Made by a program: the position numbers and the translations under genes. A stretch of 64,000 nucleotides of DNA from Microbacterium sp. KUDC0406 (GTDB lineage: Bacteria > Actinomycetota > Actinomycetes > Actinomycetales > Microbacteriaceae), in the NCBI RefSeq assembly GCF_021582875.1, contig NZ_CP091138.1, positions 1,178,001 through 1,242,000 of the forward strand, given 5' to 3'. Positions 1-9,479 of the stretch are shown here, in pieces. The stretch's first letter is position 1. Each line of letters begins with the position of its first letter. The notes under the pieces were generated by a model, which did no database searches, had not been told where the DNA came from, and was given only the letters and a program-made list of their open reading frames with translations.

Positions 1-1041
1 GAGGCGAAGCGCCTCGACCCGTCCACCCAGTTCGCTCTGATCGCCGCACGCGAGGCGTGGGAGGACGCCGGAGCACCGGAGGTCGCCCCGGAGCGCCTCG
101 GCATCGACTGGGCCACCGGGATCGGCGGCGTATGGACCCTTCTGGACGCCTGGGACACCCTGCGTGAGAAGGGCCCCCGTCGGGTGATGCCCCTCACGGT
201 GCCGATGCTGATGCCGAATGCCGGTGCGGGCAATCTGTCGCTGCAGTTCGGCGCGAAGGCCTTCGCACGCACGGTCGTGAGCGCCTGCGCCTCGAGCACC
301 GAATCGATCGCCAACGCCTACGAGCACCTGCAGGACGGTCTCGCGGACGTGGTCATCGCCGGCGGTGCGGAGTCCGCCATCCACCCGATCACGATGGCCT
401 CCTTCGCCTCGGCACAGGCCCTGTCCCGCCGCAACGACGACCCCGAGGGCGCCTCCCGCCCCGGTGCGATCGACCGCGACGGCTTCGTGATGGGAGAGGG
501 CGGTGCCGCGCTCGTCCTCGAGACCGAGGAGCACGCCAAGGCTCGCGGTGCGAAGATCTACGCCTACCTCGTGGGCGGCGGAGTGACGGCCGATTCCTAC
601 CACATCACGGGGAACGACCCCGAGGGCGCCGGTGCGGCCCGCGCCGTCGAGCAGGCGCTCGCCCAGGCGGGGGCGACGGCCGACGAGGTCACCCACATCA
701 ACGCGCACGCCACCTCGACGCCGGTCGGCGACCCGAACGAGTACGAGGCGCTCAAGCGCGTCTTCGGCGAGCGGATCGACGAGATCCCGGTGTCGGCGAC
801 CAAGGCGTCCACCGGACACCTGCTGGGCGGCACGGGAGCGCTCGAAGCGGTGTTCACCATCCTGGCGCTGCGCGACCGCATCGCGCCGCCGACGATCAAC
901 ATGACCGAGCCCGACCCGGCAGTGCCGTTCAGGCTCTCCGGCGAGCCTCAGCCCCTCGGTGAGGGCCCGCAGCTGGCGATCAGCAACTCCTTCGGCTTCG
1001 GCGGTCACAACGCCGTCGTGGTGTTCCGCAGCGCGGACTGA
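1..1041 (+). CDS. fabF: Beta-ketoacyl-ACP synthase II, 5' truncated by window edge
   Basis: Condenses malonyl-ACP with acyl-ACP in the elongation cycle of type II fatty acid synthesis in the cytosol. The frame is open from base 1, giving 346 residues; the family is about 410 long, so roughly the first 65 residues lie outside the window. The Cys-His-His triad is visible. The nucleophile Cys is in VSACAS at fragment residue 96, the first His is in NAHATSTPVGD near 236, and the second is in GFGGHNA near 336. A strong hairpin follows the stop. The promoter and upstream fab genes are not in view. Confidence 0.95.
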   Translation, partial: EAKRLDPSTQFALIAAREAWEDAGAPEVAPERLGIDWATGIGGVWTLLDAWDTLREKGPRRVMPLTVPMLMPNAGAGNLSLQFGAKAFARTVVSACASSTESIANAYEHLQDGLADVVIAGGAESAIHPITMASFASAQALSRRNDDPEGASRPGAIDRDGFVMGEGGAALVLETEEHAKARGAKIYAYLVGGGVTADSYHITGNDPEGAGAARAVEQALAQAGATADEVTHINAHATSTPVGDPNEYEALKRVFGERIDEIPVSATKASTGHLLGGTGALEAVFTILALRDRIAPPTINMTEPDPAVPFRLSGEPQPLGEGPQLAISNSFGFGGHNAVVVFRSAD

Positions 1042-1052
1042 CGCCAGGCGGT

Positions 1053-1092
1053 GCAGAGGGGGCTTCCGGAGTCATCCGGAAGCCCCCTCTGC
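1053..1092. terminator. Bidirectional hairpin terminator between fabF and the YczE-type gene
   Basis: A perfect 18-bp inverted repeat (1053-1070 with 1075-1092) with a GTCA loop sits between two convergent stop codons, at 1041 (+) and 1105 (-). It can serve both strands. There is no long T run, as is usual in high-GC genomes. Confidence 0.85.
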
Positions 1093-1104
1093 GCGACCCG
1101 CTGG

Positions 1105-1764
1105 TCATCCGTGTGACGGCAGCGTTGCCGAACGCACGGCGCGGCGCCGCGTGAAGAATCCCAGGAACACCCCGATCAGCGGCCCCACTCCGAACGCGAA
1201 CGCCACTGTGCCGACGCCGACCGGTCCGCCGAGCAGGAATCCGATCAGCAGGACGCCGCCCTCCAGGAACGTCCGCACCAGCCACACCGGCCGGCCGGTG
1301 CGCGCCACGAGCCCTGTCATCAGACCGTCGCGCGGTCCGGGGCCGAAGTCGGCGGATATGTACAGCCCGGTCGCGAACGCGAGCAGCACCAGTCCGGCGA
1401 TGAACATCGGAACGGCGATCCACAGCGACGACGCGCGCGGCACGAGGGCGAGTGTCAGGTCGGCACTCGGCCCGACCACCACGGCGTTGAGCAGAGTGCC
1501 CACTCCGATGCGCTGGCGCAGGGGGATCCACAGCAGCAGGACCACGGCCGCCACCAGGCAGGTGATCACGCCGAAGCCGAGATGCGTGGTCGCGGCCAGC
1601 CCCAGCGCGAGCACATCCCAGGGTGCCACTCCGATGCCCGCCCGCACCATCAGCGCCATTCCGGCCCCGAACAGGAACAGCCCGATCAGCAGCTGCGCCG
1701 CCCGCTCGGCGAGGTCCCTGGGGCCGCTGGCGGAGATGGGGAGGAAGATCGAACGGAGCCTCAT
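1105..1764 (-). CDS. YczE/YyaS/YitT family integral membrane protein
   Basis: This 219-residue protein has about five hydrophobic segments and the family's GPGPRDGLMTGL loop. Substrate and activity are unknown for the family. The start at 1764 (MRLRSIF) is preferred over an upstream in-frame start that would run through the regulator operator. The gene is divergent from a MocR-type regulator, and this pairing (YczR next to its membrane-protein target) is a recognised arrangement. Transcription is therefore probably controlled by that regulator through the repeats at 1802-1841. Confidence 0.85.
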   Translation of the reverse strand: MRLRSIFLPISASGPRDLAERAAQLLIGLFLFGAGMALMVRAGIGVAPWDVLALGLAATTHLGFGVITCLVAAVVLLLWIPLRQRIGVGTLLNAVVVGPSADLTLALVPRASSLWIAVPMFIAGLVLLAFATGLYISADFGPGPRDGLMTGLVARTGRPVWLVRTFLEGGVLLIGFLLGGPVGVGTVAFAFGVGPLIGVFLGFFTRRRAVRSATLPSHG

Positions 1765-1801
1765 GTCCTCATCCTGGCCTCCTCGACGTCGACGGCATGA
1801 G

Positions 1802-1841
1802 GACCACTCGATGAAAAGTGGTCTGTCGTTCTCAGACCACT
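1802..1841. promoter_or_regulatory. Tripartite MocR/YczR-type operator
   Basis: Three copies of one heptamer lie in the 95-bp divergent intergenic region: GACCACT at 1802-1808, its inverse AGTGGTC at 1817-1823, and GACCACT again at 1835-1841. Mixed direct and inverted half-sites near the regulator's own start are typical of MocR-family binding regions. Assignment to this regulator is inferred from position. Confidence 0.7.
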
Positions 1842-1859
1842 CTGCGGCATGCTGGAGGC

Positions 1860-3262
1860 ATGGCCTCCCGGTTGGTGACACAGCTCGGCACGCACAGCGT
1901 CGCCGGCGCGAGTGCCGGCGATCTCGCCGACCAGATCCGCGCGCTCATCCTCGACGGCCGCCTCACCGTGGGAGAGCGGCTGCCCAGCGAACGCGCGCTC
2001 GCGGCTGAGCTGCGCCGCTCGCGCTCGACGATCACCCGGGCGTACGACGCTCTGGAGTCCGATCGCTACGTGACCCGCCTGCACGGTGGCGGCACCCGTG
2101 TCGCGCTGCCGAACTCTCCTGGCACCGTCACCGAGCTCGACGACGACGCATCGATCGACCTGTCCATCGCGTCGATGGATTCGACGCCCGGACTCTACGA
2201 CGCCACGGTGCGCTCCCTGCCCCGCCTGGCCGCCTTGCGCGGCACCAGCGGATACTCGCTGCAGGGCCTGCCGGAGCTGCGGGATGCGGTCGCGGCACGG
2301 TTCTCTCAGCGCGGCGCACCCACGTCGGCGGAGGAGATCATGATCACCTCCGGCGCCCTGAACGCCGTGAATCTCATCCTCACCGCTTTCGGACGGCGAG
2401 GAGAGCGCGCGGTGGTCGAGCAGCCGACCTTCCCACATGCCCTCGACGCGCTGCAGCTGCACGGATACCGGATGCTTCCGACACCGGTCGACGTGCAGGG
2501 ATGGGACGCCGGGCATCTGCTGGACCTGCTCCTGCGCGCCCGCCCGCACGTGGGGTATCTGATCCCGGACTTCCACAACCCCACCGGCGCCACACTGTCG
2601 GACGAGGACCGGTCCCGCATCGCCGCCACCGCTCGCAGCTCCGGGACGCGCCTGATCATCGACGAGACGACGGCCGAGCTCGACATCGATCGGGGCTGGA
2701 CCCCCACGCCGATGGGCGCCTTCGGCCCGCACGTGATCACCGTCGGGTCGATGTCGAAGATCGCCTGGGAGGAATGCGAGTGGGCTGGATCCGTGCGGAG
2801 CGAGCCCACATCGAGCGTCTGCTCGCCATACGGCCGGCGTTCGAGCTCGGCACGGCTCTGCTCGAGCAGTGCATCGCCGTCGAGCTGCTCGCCGACATGC
2901 CCGCACTCCTGGCCCATGTGCGCGAGCGTCTGCGAGCCGGACGTGACGCGGTCGCGACCGGGCTGGGCGACATCGAGGGCCTCACGATGCCCGCGACATC
3001 CGGAGGCCTCTCCGCGTGGGTGGACCTCGGCCGGCCTGCATCCACACGACTCGCCCTCACCGCTCGCGAGCACGGGCTCATCGTGCCGCCGGGACCCCGC
3101 TTCGCGACCGGCGGCGTGCTGGAGAGACGGCTGAGGGTGCCGATCACCCTGCCACCCGCACGCACGGCAGAGGCGCTGGCCCGTCTCCGGCGGGCCTGGG
3201 AGGACATCGGCGAAGGAACGGATCCGCCCTCGGGCATCCCGCTCACGAGCGCGGTGATCTGA
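1860..3262 (+). CDS. yczR: MocR-family (YczR-like) regulator, GntR wHTH plus aminotransferase-like domain; frameshifted
   Basis: The N-terminal GntR-type winged helix spans about residues 15-80 (the ADQIRALILDGRLTVGERLPSERALA region). It is followed by a long type-I aminotransferase-like, PLP-binding domain with the lysine motif VGSMSKIAW. The frame breaks right after SKIAW near 2767-2769. Restoring one G in the G-run (TGGGG) continues into GGMRVGWIRAERAH and a normal C-terminus at 3262, about 467 residues in all. The break looks like a homopolymer deletion rather than a real mutation. The start at 1860 follows a GGAGG-like site. The likely role is PLP-responsive control of the divergent YczE gene. 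Confidence 0.8.
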
Positions 3263-3274
3263 CCGGGACAGGAC

Positions 3275-3304
3275 GAAGCCCCCTGCTTCCCCGCAGGGGG
3301 CTTC
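3275..3304. terminator. Hairpin terminator
   Basis: A 12-bp perfect stem (3275-3286 with 3293-3304) with a 6-nt loop lies just after the regulator stop (3262) and before the convergent DUF3145 gene. Confidence 0.85.
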
Positions 3305-3400
3305 GATCCTTGTGCGGAGGATTCGCCTTCTCGTCTTCCGGGAGCTGGTCACCGGACTCCGGTACTCGCGCCTCCTCCGCAGGTCGTTGCCGTCGGCCGG

Positions 3401-3904
3401 TCAGCCGACCTTGTGGAGCCACACGACATGTGCATCGTCGCTGGCGTGCCGGAACGGCTCCAGCTCCTCGTCCCAGGCCGCACCGAGCGCCACGTCGAGT
3501 TCGCGCTGCAGCTCGACGACGCTGCCGGCCGCGATCTCGATCGCATACCGGATGCGATCCTCGCCGATGACGATGTTGCCCGCGGCATCCGTCTGCGCGT
3601 AGTGGATGCCGAGATCCGGCGTGTGCAGCCAGCGGCCGCCGTCGCTGCGGGGTGTGGGGTCCTCCGAGACCTCGAAGCGCAGGTGCTCCCATCCGCGCAT
3701 CGCCGTCGCGAGAGCGGCGCCGGTGCCCACCGGGCCGTCCCAGTAGAACTCCGCGCGGCGCGTGCCCTGCTGCACCGGCTGATCGCTCCAGTCGAAGTTG
3801 ACGGCACGACCGAGAGCGCGTCCCACCGCCCATTCGAGGTGCGGGCAGAGCGCGCGAGGCGAGGAGTGGATGTACACCACTCCCCGTGCGTATCCCGTCG
3901 CCAT
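3401..3904 (-). CDS. DUF3145 family protein
   Basis: A 167-residue soluble protein that I recognise as the actinobacterial DUF3145 family (N-terminal MATGYARGVVYIHSSPRAL, then WDGPVGTG and DPTPRSDGGRW). The function of the family is unknown. The ATG start at 3904 is preceded by GGAGAG. No signal peptide or membrane segment is seen. It is monocistronic between two hairpins. Confidence 0.85.
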   Translation of the reverse strand: MATGYARGVVYIHSSPRALCPHLEWAVGRALGRAVNFDWSDQPVQQGTRRAEFYWDGPVGTGAALATAMRGWEHLRFEVSEDPTPRSDGGRWLHTPDLGIHYAQTDAAGNIVIGEDRIRYAIEIAAGSVVELQRELDVALGAAWDEELEPFRHASDDAHVVWLHKVG

Positions 3905-4023
3905 GATCTCTCCGTTTCATCAGGTGCGTCTTCCCCTACGACCTGAACCACGGATGGTGGCGGACTATGCGGTTATACGGCGATTATCGCCGAGATTTGG
4001 AGGAATGACAAGCATGTAACACA

Positions 4024-4056
4024 GAACGGCCCCGAGTCCTGGGACCGGGGCCGTTC
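4024..4056. terminator. Hairpin terminator downstream of the dioxygenase gene
   Basis: A 10-bp stem (4024-4033 with 4047-4056) lies 20 bases past the stop of the minus-strand gene ending at 4076. Confidence 0.8.
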
Positions 4057-4075
4057 CGACGTGCTCGGCGAAGGA

Positions 4076-4848
4076 TCAGGCCTCGCTCATCGCGAGCTTC
4101 TCCTGCTGGCCCTTGGCCGCGTAGTAGGCGGCGCGAGCGGCGTCCTTGCGGGCCTGTTCGGCGTAACCCGCCTCGAGGACGTCCTGCGGGACCTCGACCT
4201 GGCTGTGCTGGTCGGTGCCGTGGTACTTCTCGATGTAGGCGTCGAGCTCGGGGCCCGAGGTCCACGAGGTGATCAGGCAGTAGCGCGGCTCGGTGCCGTT
4301 GTGGGTAGTCGCGTGCCACAGACGCTGCGTGTCGACGATCAGCTGGGCACCGGCCGGCAGGGCGATGCGGTACTCGATGCTCGGGTCGGTGCGGTTCTCA
4401 CGAAGGACGAAGAAGCTGTCCTTGTCATCGGTGAGGTTGAAGAAGCCGCGCACGACCCAGCCGGTGCCGTCCGGGTTCAGACGGTTGTTGTCGTCCTGGT
4501 GCAGGTTGTAGAGGCAGTCGCCGTACGGGGTCGGCTGCAGCTCGATGACGCGGCAGCGTCCCACGTTCGCGCCCGGCTCCTGCGCACGCGCGGTGAGCGT
4601 CGGGGCGATGGCCGTCTGCGAGTCGATCCAGACGCCGTCCTTGTCGGTGCGCGGCGGCTTGTGGTTCCAGAAGCCGTTGCACTCGATGTCGCCCTTGGCG
4701 CTGGCCAGCGGCGCGAAGCGGGTGTCCCCGAGGACTTCCAGTCGACGTACTCGATGTCGAGCCATTCCTTCGGGTCCATTTCCCCGCCGTAGCTGTCGAG
4801 GATGACGAAACCCTTGTCCTCAAGGGCTGCGGACTTGATGTATCCCAT
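4076..4848 (-). CDS. Putative non-haem Fe(II) dioxygenase-like protein (frameshifted)
   Basis: After repairing one missing base this is about 257 residues. The N-terminus starts at 4848 (MGYIKSAALEDKGF), breaks near 4736 after EYVDWK, and continues as VLGDTRFAPLASA; adding an A to the AA run rejoins them. The fold suggests a cupin-like 2-oxoglutarate/Fe(II) oxygenase: NLHQDDNNR gives an HxD pair, LWHATTHN a distal His, and PRYCLITSW a conserved Arg. The substrate is unknown. A DtxR/IdeR-like iron box lies 53 bases upstream, so iron control is plausible. The C-terminus is an Ala/Lys-rich helix. The enzyme class is inferred from the motif pattern only. Confidence 0.6.
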
Positions 4849-4900
4849 GATCGAGTCATGTCCTTTCGTAATGGGCCAGCGAAGTTTTAACAGGCCCTAC

Positions 4901-4917
4901 TTAGGTAAGCCTACCTC
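4901..4917. promoter_or_regulatory. DtxR/IdeR-like iron box
   Basis: TTAGGTAAGCCTACCTC resembles the DtxR/IdeR consensus TTAGGTTAGGCTAACCTAA, with one base missing in the right half (ACCT instead of AACCT). It sits in the 172-bp divergent region between the dioxygenase gene (start 4848, minus) and the DUF262 gene (start 5021, plus). Given the many single-base deletions in this sequence, the missing A may be an assembly error. Confidence 0.6.
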
Positions 4918-5020
4918 GGCCTCCCGGACGCGCCCGCGAGACCGGCCGGGGAAAGTCGCGCCCGGTTAGACTCGTGCCGGCGGGGTCCGTCTTCCCGCCG
5001 CATGGAGGCATCACCCCGTC

Positions 5021-7022
5021 ATGGCCACGGCAACCAACGTCGAAGCGACCGCAACGAGCACGATCGAATGGCTGTCGGCACCGTCGACGAACATCGTCGT
5101 ACCGGTGTATCAGCGTCAATACCGCTGGGACATCGGAGGATGCGAGCGACTGCTCTCCGACATCCGCGCGGTGGCCGCGGAGGATGCCGCACATCGGCAC
5201 TTCATCGGATCGATCCTGTCGGCGGAGGACGCCTCGGCGGAAGACGCCGACCTGATCCTCATCGACGGGCAGCAGCGCGTGACCACGCTGATGCTGCTGG
5301 TCGCAGCGCTGCACCACACGGTGCGCGACGCCGACCCGCTGATGGCCGCAGAGCTGGAGCGTGTCCTCGTCCGTGCCGACGATCCGAGCCGCACCAAGCT
5401 GCGCCCCCACCATGCCTGGGCCGATCTCTACGACTCGGTCGTGCTGGACCGGCGCGACGATGCCGACCGCGAGTCGCGCTTCGACGACAACTACGCCTTC
5501 TTCCGCAGCCAGGTGCACGCCGACGAGGCGCCGGCGGATCTGGGAGGGCCTGAAGAAGCTCGAGCACGTGTCGATCACCCTCGGGGCCGCGGCGAACGCT
5601 CAGCAGATCTTCGAGAGCCTGAACTCCACGGGCGAGCCACTCCGCGACCACGAGCTCATCCACAACTACATCCTGATGGGGCTCTCGCACGGCGAGCAGG
5701 TCGAGATCGAAGAGGAGTACTGGCTGCCGATCGAGCGCCTCACCGGCGAGACCATCGGCGCGTTCTGGCGGCACTACCTCGTCATGACGACCGGCCGCGA
5801 GGTCGAGGTCGCCGGTGAGCGCGGGGTGTACAGCGCGTTCCGCGCGACGTTCCCGCGACTCGACGTCGAGCGTCTGCGGTCGGATGCCGGCGCCTGGCGC
5901 GAGTACGCCGGGATCTACGGCGTCCTGCTGGACCCGTCGCTCGAGCAGGATGCCGGCATCCGGCGCCAGCTCGGCTTCGTGAACACGTTCGGCCGCGCCG
6001 CCTATCCGCTGGTGATGAGCGCGTATCACGACCATGCCCACGGCCTGATCTCGCGCGATGAGCTGATCCGCACCATGGAGTGGGTGCAGGCGCTGCTGCT
6101 GCGGCGCACGGTGGTGGGTCTGCCGACCGACCGTCTGATCGCACGCCTGTGCCGCGCCCGCGCCGAGGGCGAGGACGCCCTGATGCGCGCCATCGCCCGG
6201 ATCACCCCGTCGGACGAGCGCGTCAGCGCGGTGCTCAAGTACAGCGAGCTGCCCTACGCGTCGTACGTGCTGGGTCGGCTGCTCGATGTGGACGACGTGA
6301 GCGACTACGACGTGGAGCACATCGTGCCCGCGGCCCCTGGCGATGCCTGGTCGGGCGACGGAAGCCGTCCGTGGAGCGACTACAGCGAGGACGAGCAGAA
6401 CAGTCACCGCGCGCTGGCCCCCACGCTCGGCAACCTCACCCTGCTCGAGACCCGGCTCACCGAGCGCGTGTTCGGCGCGTCGTTCCCCGACAAGCGCGAT
6501 GACGCCTACGCGCGCAGCGCCGTGACGGGCACGCGCGCCCTCGCCGAGCTGCCGTCCTGGGGCACGGCGGCGATCGCAGAGCGCACTGTGCGTCTCACCG
6601 ACGCCTTCGTCCGGATCTGGGCGCGTCCCGATCTGCCCGAGATCGACGACGACGGCCTCACGCCCATCCTCGATGCCGTGCGCCGTCGCGGCTGGCCTGC
6701 GGGATGGGAGCGCGAGTTCGCCTACGTCGAGTACCGCGGTGAGCACTGGGAGGTCAAGGACGTCCGGTATCTGTTCAACCGCGTCTTCCGGCGCGCCTGG
6801 ACCGATGACCGGCGAGCCGCACTCGCGTACAGCGCCGCGCACGGCGGTCCGCTCTACGAAGAGATGGCCTGGAAGGGGCATTGGGACGACTTCGGCGGCA
6901 TCCACATCTACATGGGCTGGGACTCGAACTACATGATGGGAGCCGTGCAGGGCGTGCTGGAGGAGTCCGGCATCGCCTCCGAGGTCTTCGTGAAGTACTC
7001 CTACATCGGGAACGTGATGTGA
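5021..7022 (+). CDS. DUF262/DUF1524 (GmrSD-type) putative restriction nuclease, frameshifted
   Basis: A single-chain protein of about 667 residues. The N-terminal DUF262 (GmrS-like, ParB-type nucleotide-binding) domain has PVYQRQYRWD at about 29-38 and IDGQQRVTTL at 81-90. The C-terminal half has the DUF1524 HNH-type nuclease (GmrD-like) signature, VEHIVPAAP followed by LGNLTLLETRLTERVFG. A further tail of about 120 residues ends in KYSYIGNVM and I do not recognise it. The frame shifts near 5531-5536 by one extra base; without it, EAP joins RIWEGLKKLEH. GmrSD proteins are modification-dependent type IV defence nucleases, so a defence role is inferred. The stop overlaps the next start as TGATG. 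An iron-box-like site lies 100 bp upstream. Confidence 0.8.
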
Positions 7023-8271
7023 TGGCCGCTCTCGTGCGACGCATGCAGGATCTCACCGTCACCGAGCACACCATCACGGTGCCGCTGGTCTGGGACGACG
7101 GAGCCGACACACGGACGATCGACGTGTTCGCGGCGGTCGTCGCCAGGGACGGCGGCGAGGACCTCCCGTATCTGGTCTTCCTGCAGGGCGGACCGGGCTT
7201 CGAGGCCCCACGGCCGTTCCACTCCCCGCCTCACCCTCCTGGCTCGATGTCGCGCTCGAGGATCACCGCGTCGTCATGCTCGATCAGCGCGGCACCGGCA
7301 GGTCCACTCCCGTCGGCGACAGGCTGCTCGATGATCTCGGCTCCGCCATGGCGGCCGAGTACCTCACGCACCTGCGCGCCGATTCGATCGTGCGGGATGC
7401 CGAGGCGCTGCGCGCAGAACTGGGTGCGGACCGCTGGAGCCTGCTCGGGCAGTCGTTCGGCGGCTTCACCGTGCTGACCTATCTGTCGACGAACGCCGCC
7501 GCTCTGGACCGGGTCTACACCACCGGCGGGCTGAGCACCGTCGAGCGGACCGTCGACGAGGTCTACGCGCTCAGCTACGACAAGATGCGCACGGCGTCGG
7601 AGAGGTACTACCGGCGCTTCCCGGAGCATCGTGAACGGATGCGCCGACTCGTCGATCTCGCCGCAGCCGGGAACCTGGTGCTCCCGGACGGCGAGGTCGT
7701 CTCGGTCTCGCGGCTGCGGTCGGTCGGCTCCGCGCTGGGCACGAACGACGGCTGGCAGACGGTCTGGTCGCTGCTCGAGCTCGATCCCGGCACGAACGCG
7801 TTCCGCTACGACCTGGCTGCAGCGATGCCGTTCGGCGGGCGCAACCCGCTGTACTTCGCGTTCCACGAGTCCTGCTACGCCGACGGCGGGGCCACCCGAT
7901 GGTCGGCGGAGCGCGTGGAGCCGGCGGACTTCGCCGCCGATCCCACGCTGTTCACCGGCGAGCACATCAGGCGGGAGTGGAGCGAGACCGTCCCCGCACT
8001 CCGTCCGTGGCGGGATGTCGCGCTCACTCTCGCCGAGCACGAGTGGCCGAGGCTCTACGACCGGGCAGCACTCGCGGCATCCGGTGCGCGCGGTGCTGCC
8101 GCGGTGTATGTGAACGACGTGTACGTTTCGCTGGAGCACTCCTTGGAGACCGCACGGCTGCTGCCCGACCTCAAGCTGTGGGTGACCAGTGAGCATGAGC
8201 ACAACGGTCTGCGCGCGGGATCCGTGCTGGAGAGGCTCTTCGACCTGGCCCACGACCGGCGCGTCCGGTAG
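7022..8271 (+). CDS. Alpha/beta hydrolase, proline iminopeptidase-like (S33), frameshifted
   Basis: A cytosolic serine hydrolase of about 416 residues. It shows the oxyanion motif FLQGGPGF, the DQRGTGRS loop and the nucleophile elbow LLGQSFGG, and a likely catalytic His in SEHEHNGLR near the C-terminus. These features match the prolyl aminopeptidase branch of peptidase family S33. The frame shifts near 7234-7236, where restoring one C in the CCC run gives SWLDVALEDHRVVMLDQ. The start overlaps the stop of the DUF262 nuclease (TGATG), suggesting coupled translation. The substrate is not deducible. Confidence 0.8.
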
Positions 8272-8341
8272 CCGGCGGCGCCCACGCGCCCGGTTGTCAA
8301 CCCCGCTCGCAGCGGGTGCGAGCCGGCGTAGCCTCGTCGGG

Positions 8342-9199
8342 ATGGACGATTCGGGGGCACGACATGCGGGGCGAATGCGAGTGGGCACCTCCGGGTGGCG
8401 ATACTCCTCCTGGCGGGGCGACTTCGACCCGCGCGGGTTGGTTCAGCGCGACGAGCTGCGATACATCGGCACTCACTTCTCGACGGTCGAGCTGAACGGA
8501 TCCTTCTACTCCCTGCAGCGCCCGGAGAGCTATCTGCGCTGGCGCAGCAGCGTGCCGGAGGGCTTCCTGTTCGCGGTGAAGGGGTCCCGCTACATCACCC
8601 ACATGCTGCGTCTCCGGAACACCGAGCAGGCGCTGGCGAACTTCTTCGCCTCCGGTGTGCTCGCCCTCGACGACGCCCTGGGTCCGATCCTGTGGCAGCT
8701 GCCCGCCCGCCTCGACTTCGATGGGGACGCGCTCGCGGGCTTCCTCGGCTCCCTTCCCCGAACGACGGCGCAGGCGCTCGCGCTGGCTCGCCAGCACGAC
8801 GAGCGGCTGGAGGGCAGATCGTGGCTTCGGGGAGGACACGACCGACCCCTGCGGCACGCGCTGGAGCCCCGATCGGAGAGCTTCCGCACCGAGCGACTCC
8901 ATGACCTGCTCAAGGAGCACGGCGTCGCGCTCGCCGTGGCCGACACCGCGGGCCGCTGGCCGCGGTTCGACGCCAGGACCGCCGACTTCGCATACCTGCG
9001 CCTGCACGGGTCCCGAGAGCTCTACGCGAGCGGGTACTCCACGGATGAGCTGCGCGAATGGGCGGCGCTCTGTCGTGAGCGGGCGGGCGACGGCGAAGAT
9101 GTGCACGTGTACTTCGACAACGATGCGCGAGGGCACGCGCCGCACGACGCGCGCGCCCTCGCCGATCTCGTCGGCGATGAGCCGGAGAGCTCGTCATGA
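8342..9199 (+). CDS. DUF72 (YecE-like) family protein
   Basis: 285 residues, recognised as DUF72 from the N-terminal GTSGWRYSSWRGDFDP and the THFSTVELNGSFYSL block, then PEGFLFAVKGSRYITH. The predicted fold is a TIM barrel of unknown activity. The start at 8342 (MDDSGARHAG) avoids a long extension over the preceding gene's end. The stop overlaps the KTSC gene start (ATGA), so the two are probably co-translated. Confidence 0.9.
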   Translation: MDDSGARHAGRMRVGTSGWRYSSWRGDFDPRGLVQRDELRYIGTHFSTVELNGSFYSLQRPESYLRWRSSVPEGFLFAVKGSRYITHMLRLRNTEQALANFFASGVLALDDALGPILWQLPARLDFDGDALAGFLGSLPRTTAQALALARQHDERLEGRSWLRGGHDRPLRHALEPRSESFRTERLHDLLKEHGVALAVADTAGRWPRFDARTADFAYLRLHGSRELYASGYSTDELREWAALCRERAGDGEDVHVYFDNDARGHAPHDARALADLVGDEPESSS

Positions 9200-9405
9200 G
9201 ACGGCGGTCGGTCCGCTCCTCCGCCATCGCCTCGGTCGGTTACGACCCCGGCACGGCGGTGCTCGAGGTGGAGTTCCACAGCGCGGAGGTCTACCGCTAC
9301 TTCGCCGTCCCGCCGTCGGTGCACCGCGCGCTGCTGGAGGCGCCGAGCGTCGGCCGGTACTTCCAGGAGCACATCCGAGACCGGTATCCGGTCGAGCACC
9401 TGTAG
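9196..9405 (+). CDS. KTSC domain-containing protein
   Basis: A 69-residue protein that is almost entirely a KTSC domain: SSAIASVGYDPGTAVLEVEF, then YRYFAVPPSVHRALLEA and SVGRYFQEHIRDRYP. Biochemical function is unknown; the domain is found alone or fused to RNA/DNA-associated proteins. Its first four bases overlap the DUF72 stop. Confidence 0.9.
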   Translation: MRRRSVRSSAIASVGYDPGTAVLEVEFHSAEVYRYFAVPPSVHRALLEAPSVGRYFQEHIRDRYPVEHL

Positions 9406-9479
9406 CGCAGACGTGGACGTTGTCCACCCCCTTCACGCATCTGACCGCATGTCGTAGGTTCGCCGCAGGAGGACGAATC

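Noticed and set aside
3243..3920. Longer minus-strand frame covering DUF3145 in another register
   Set aside because: Arg-rich shadow of DUF3145; the DUF3145 frame has family motifs and a Shine-Dalgarno.
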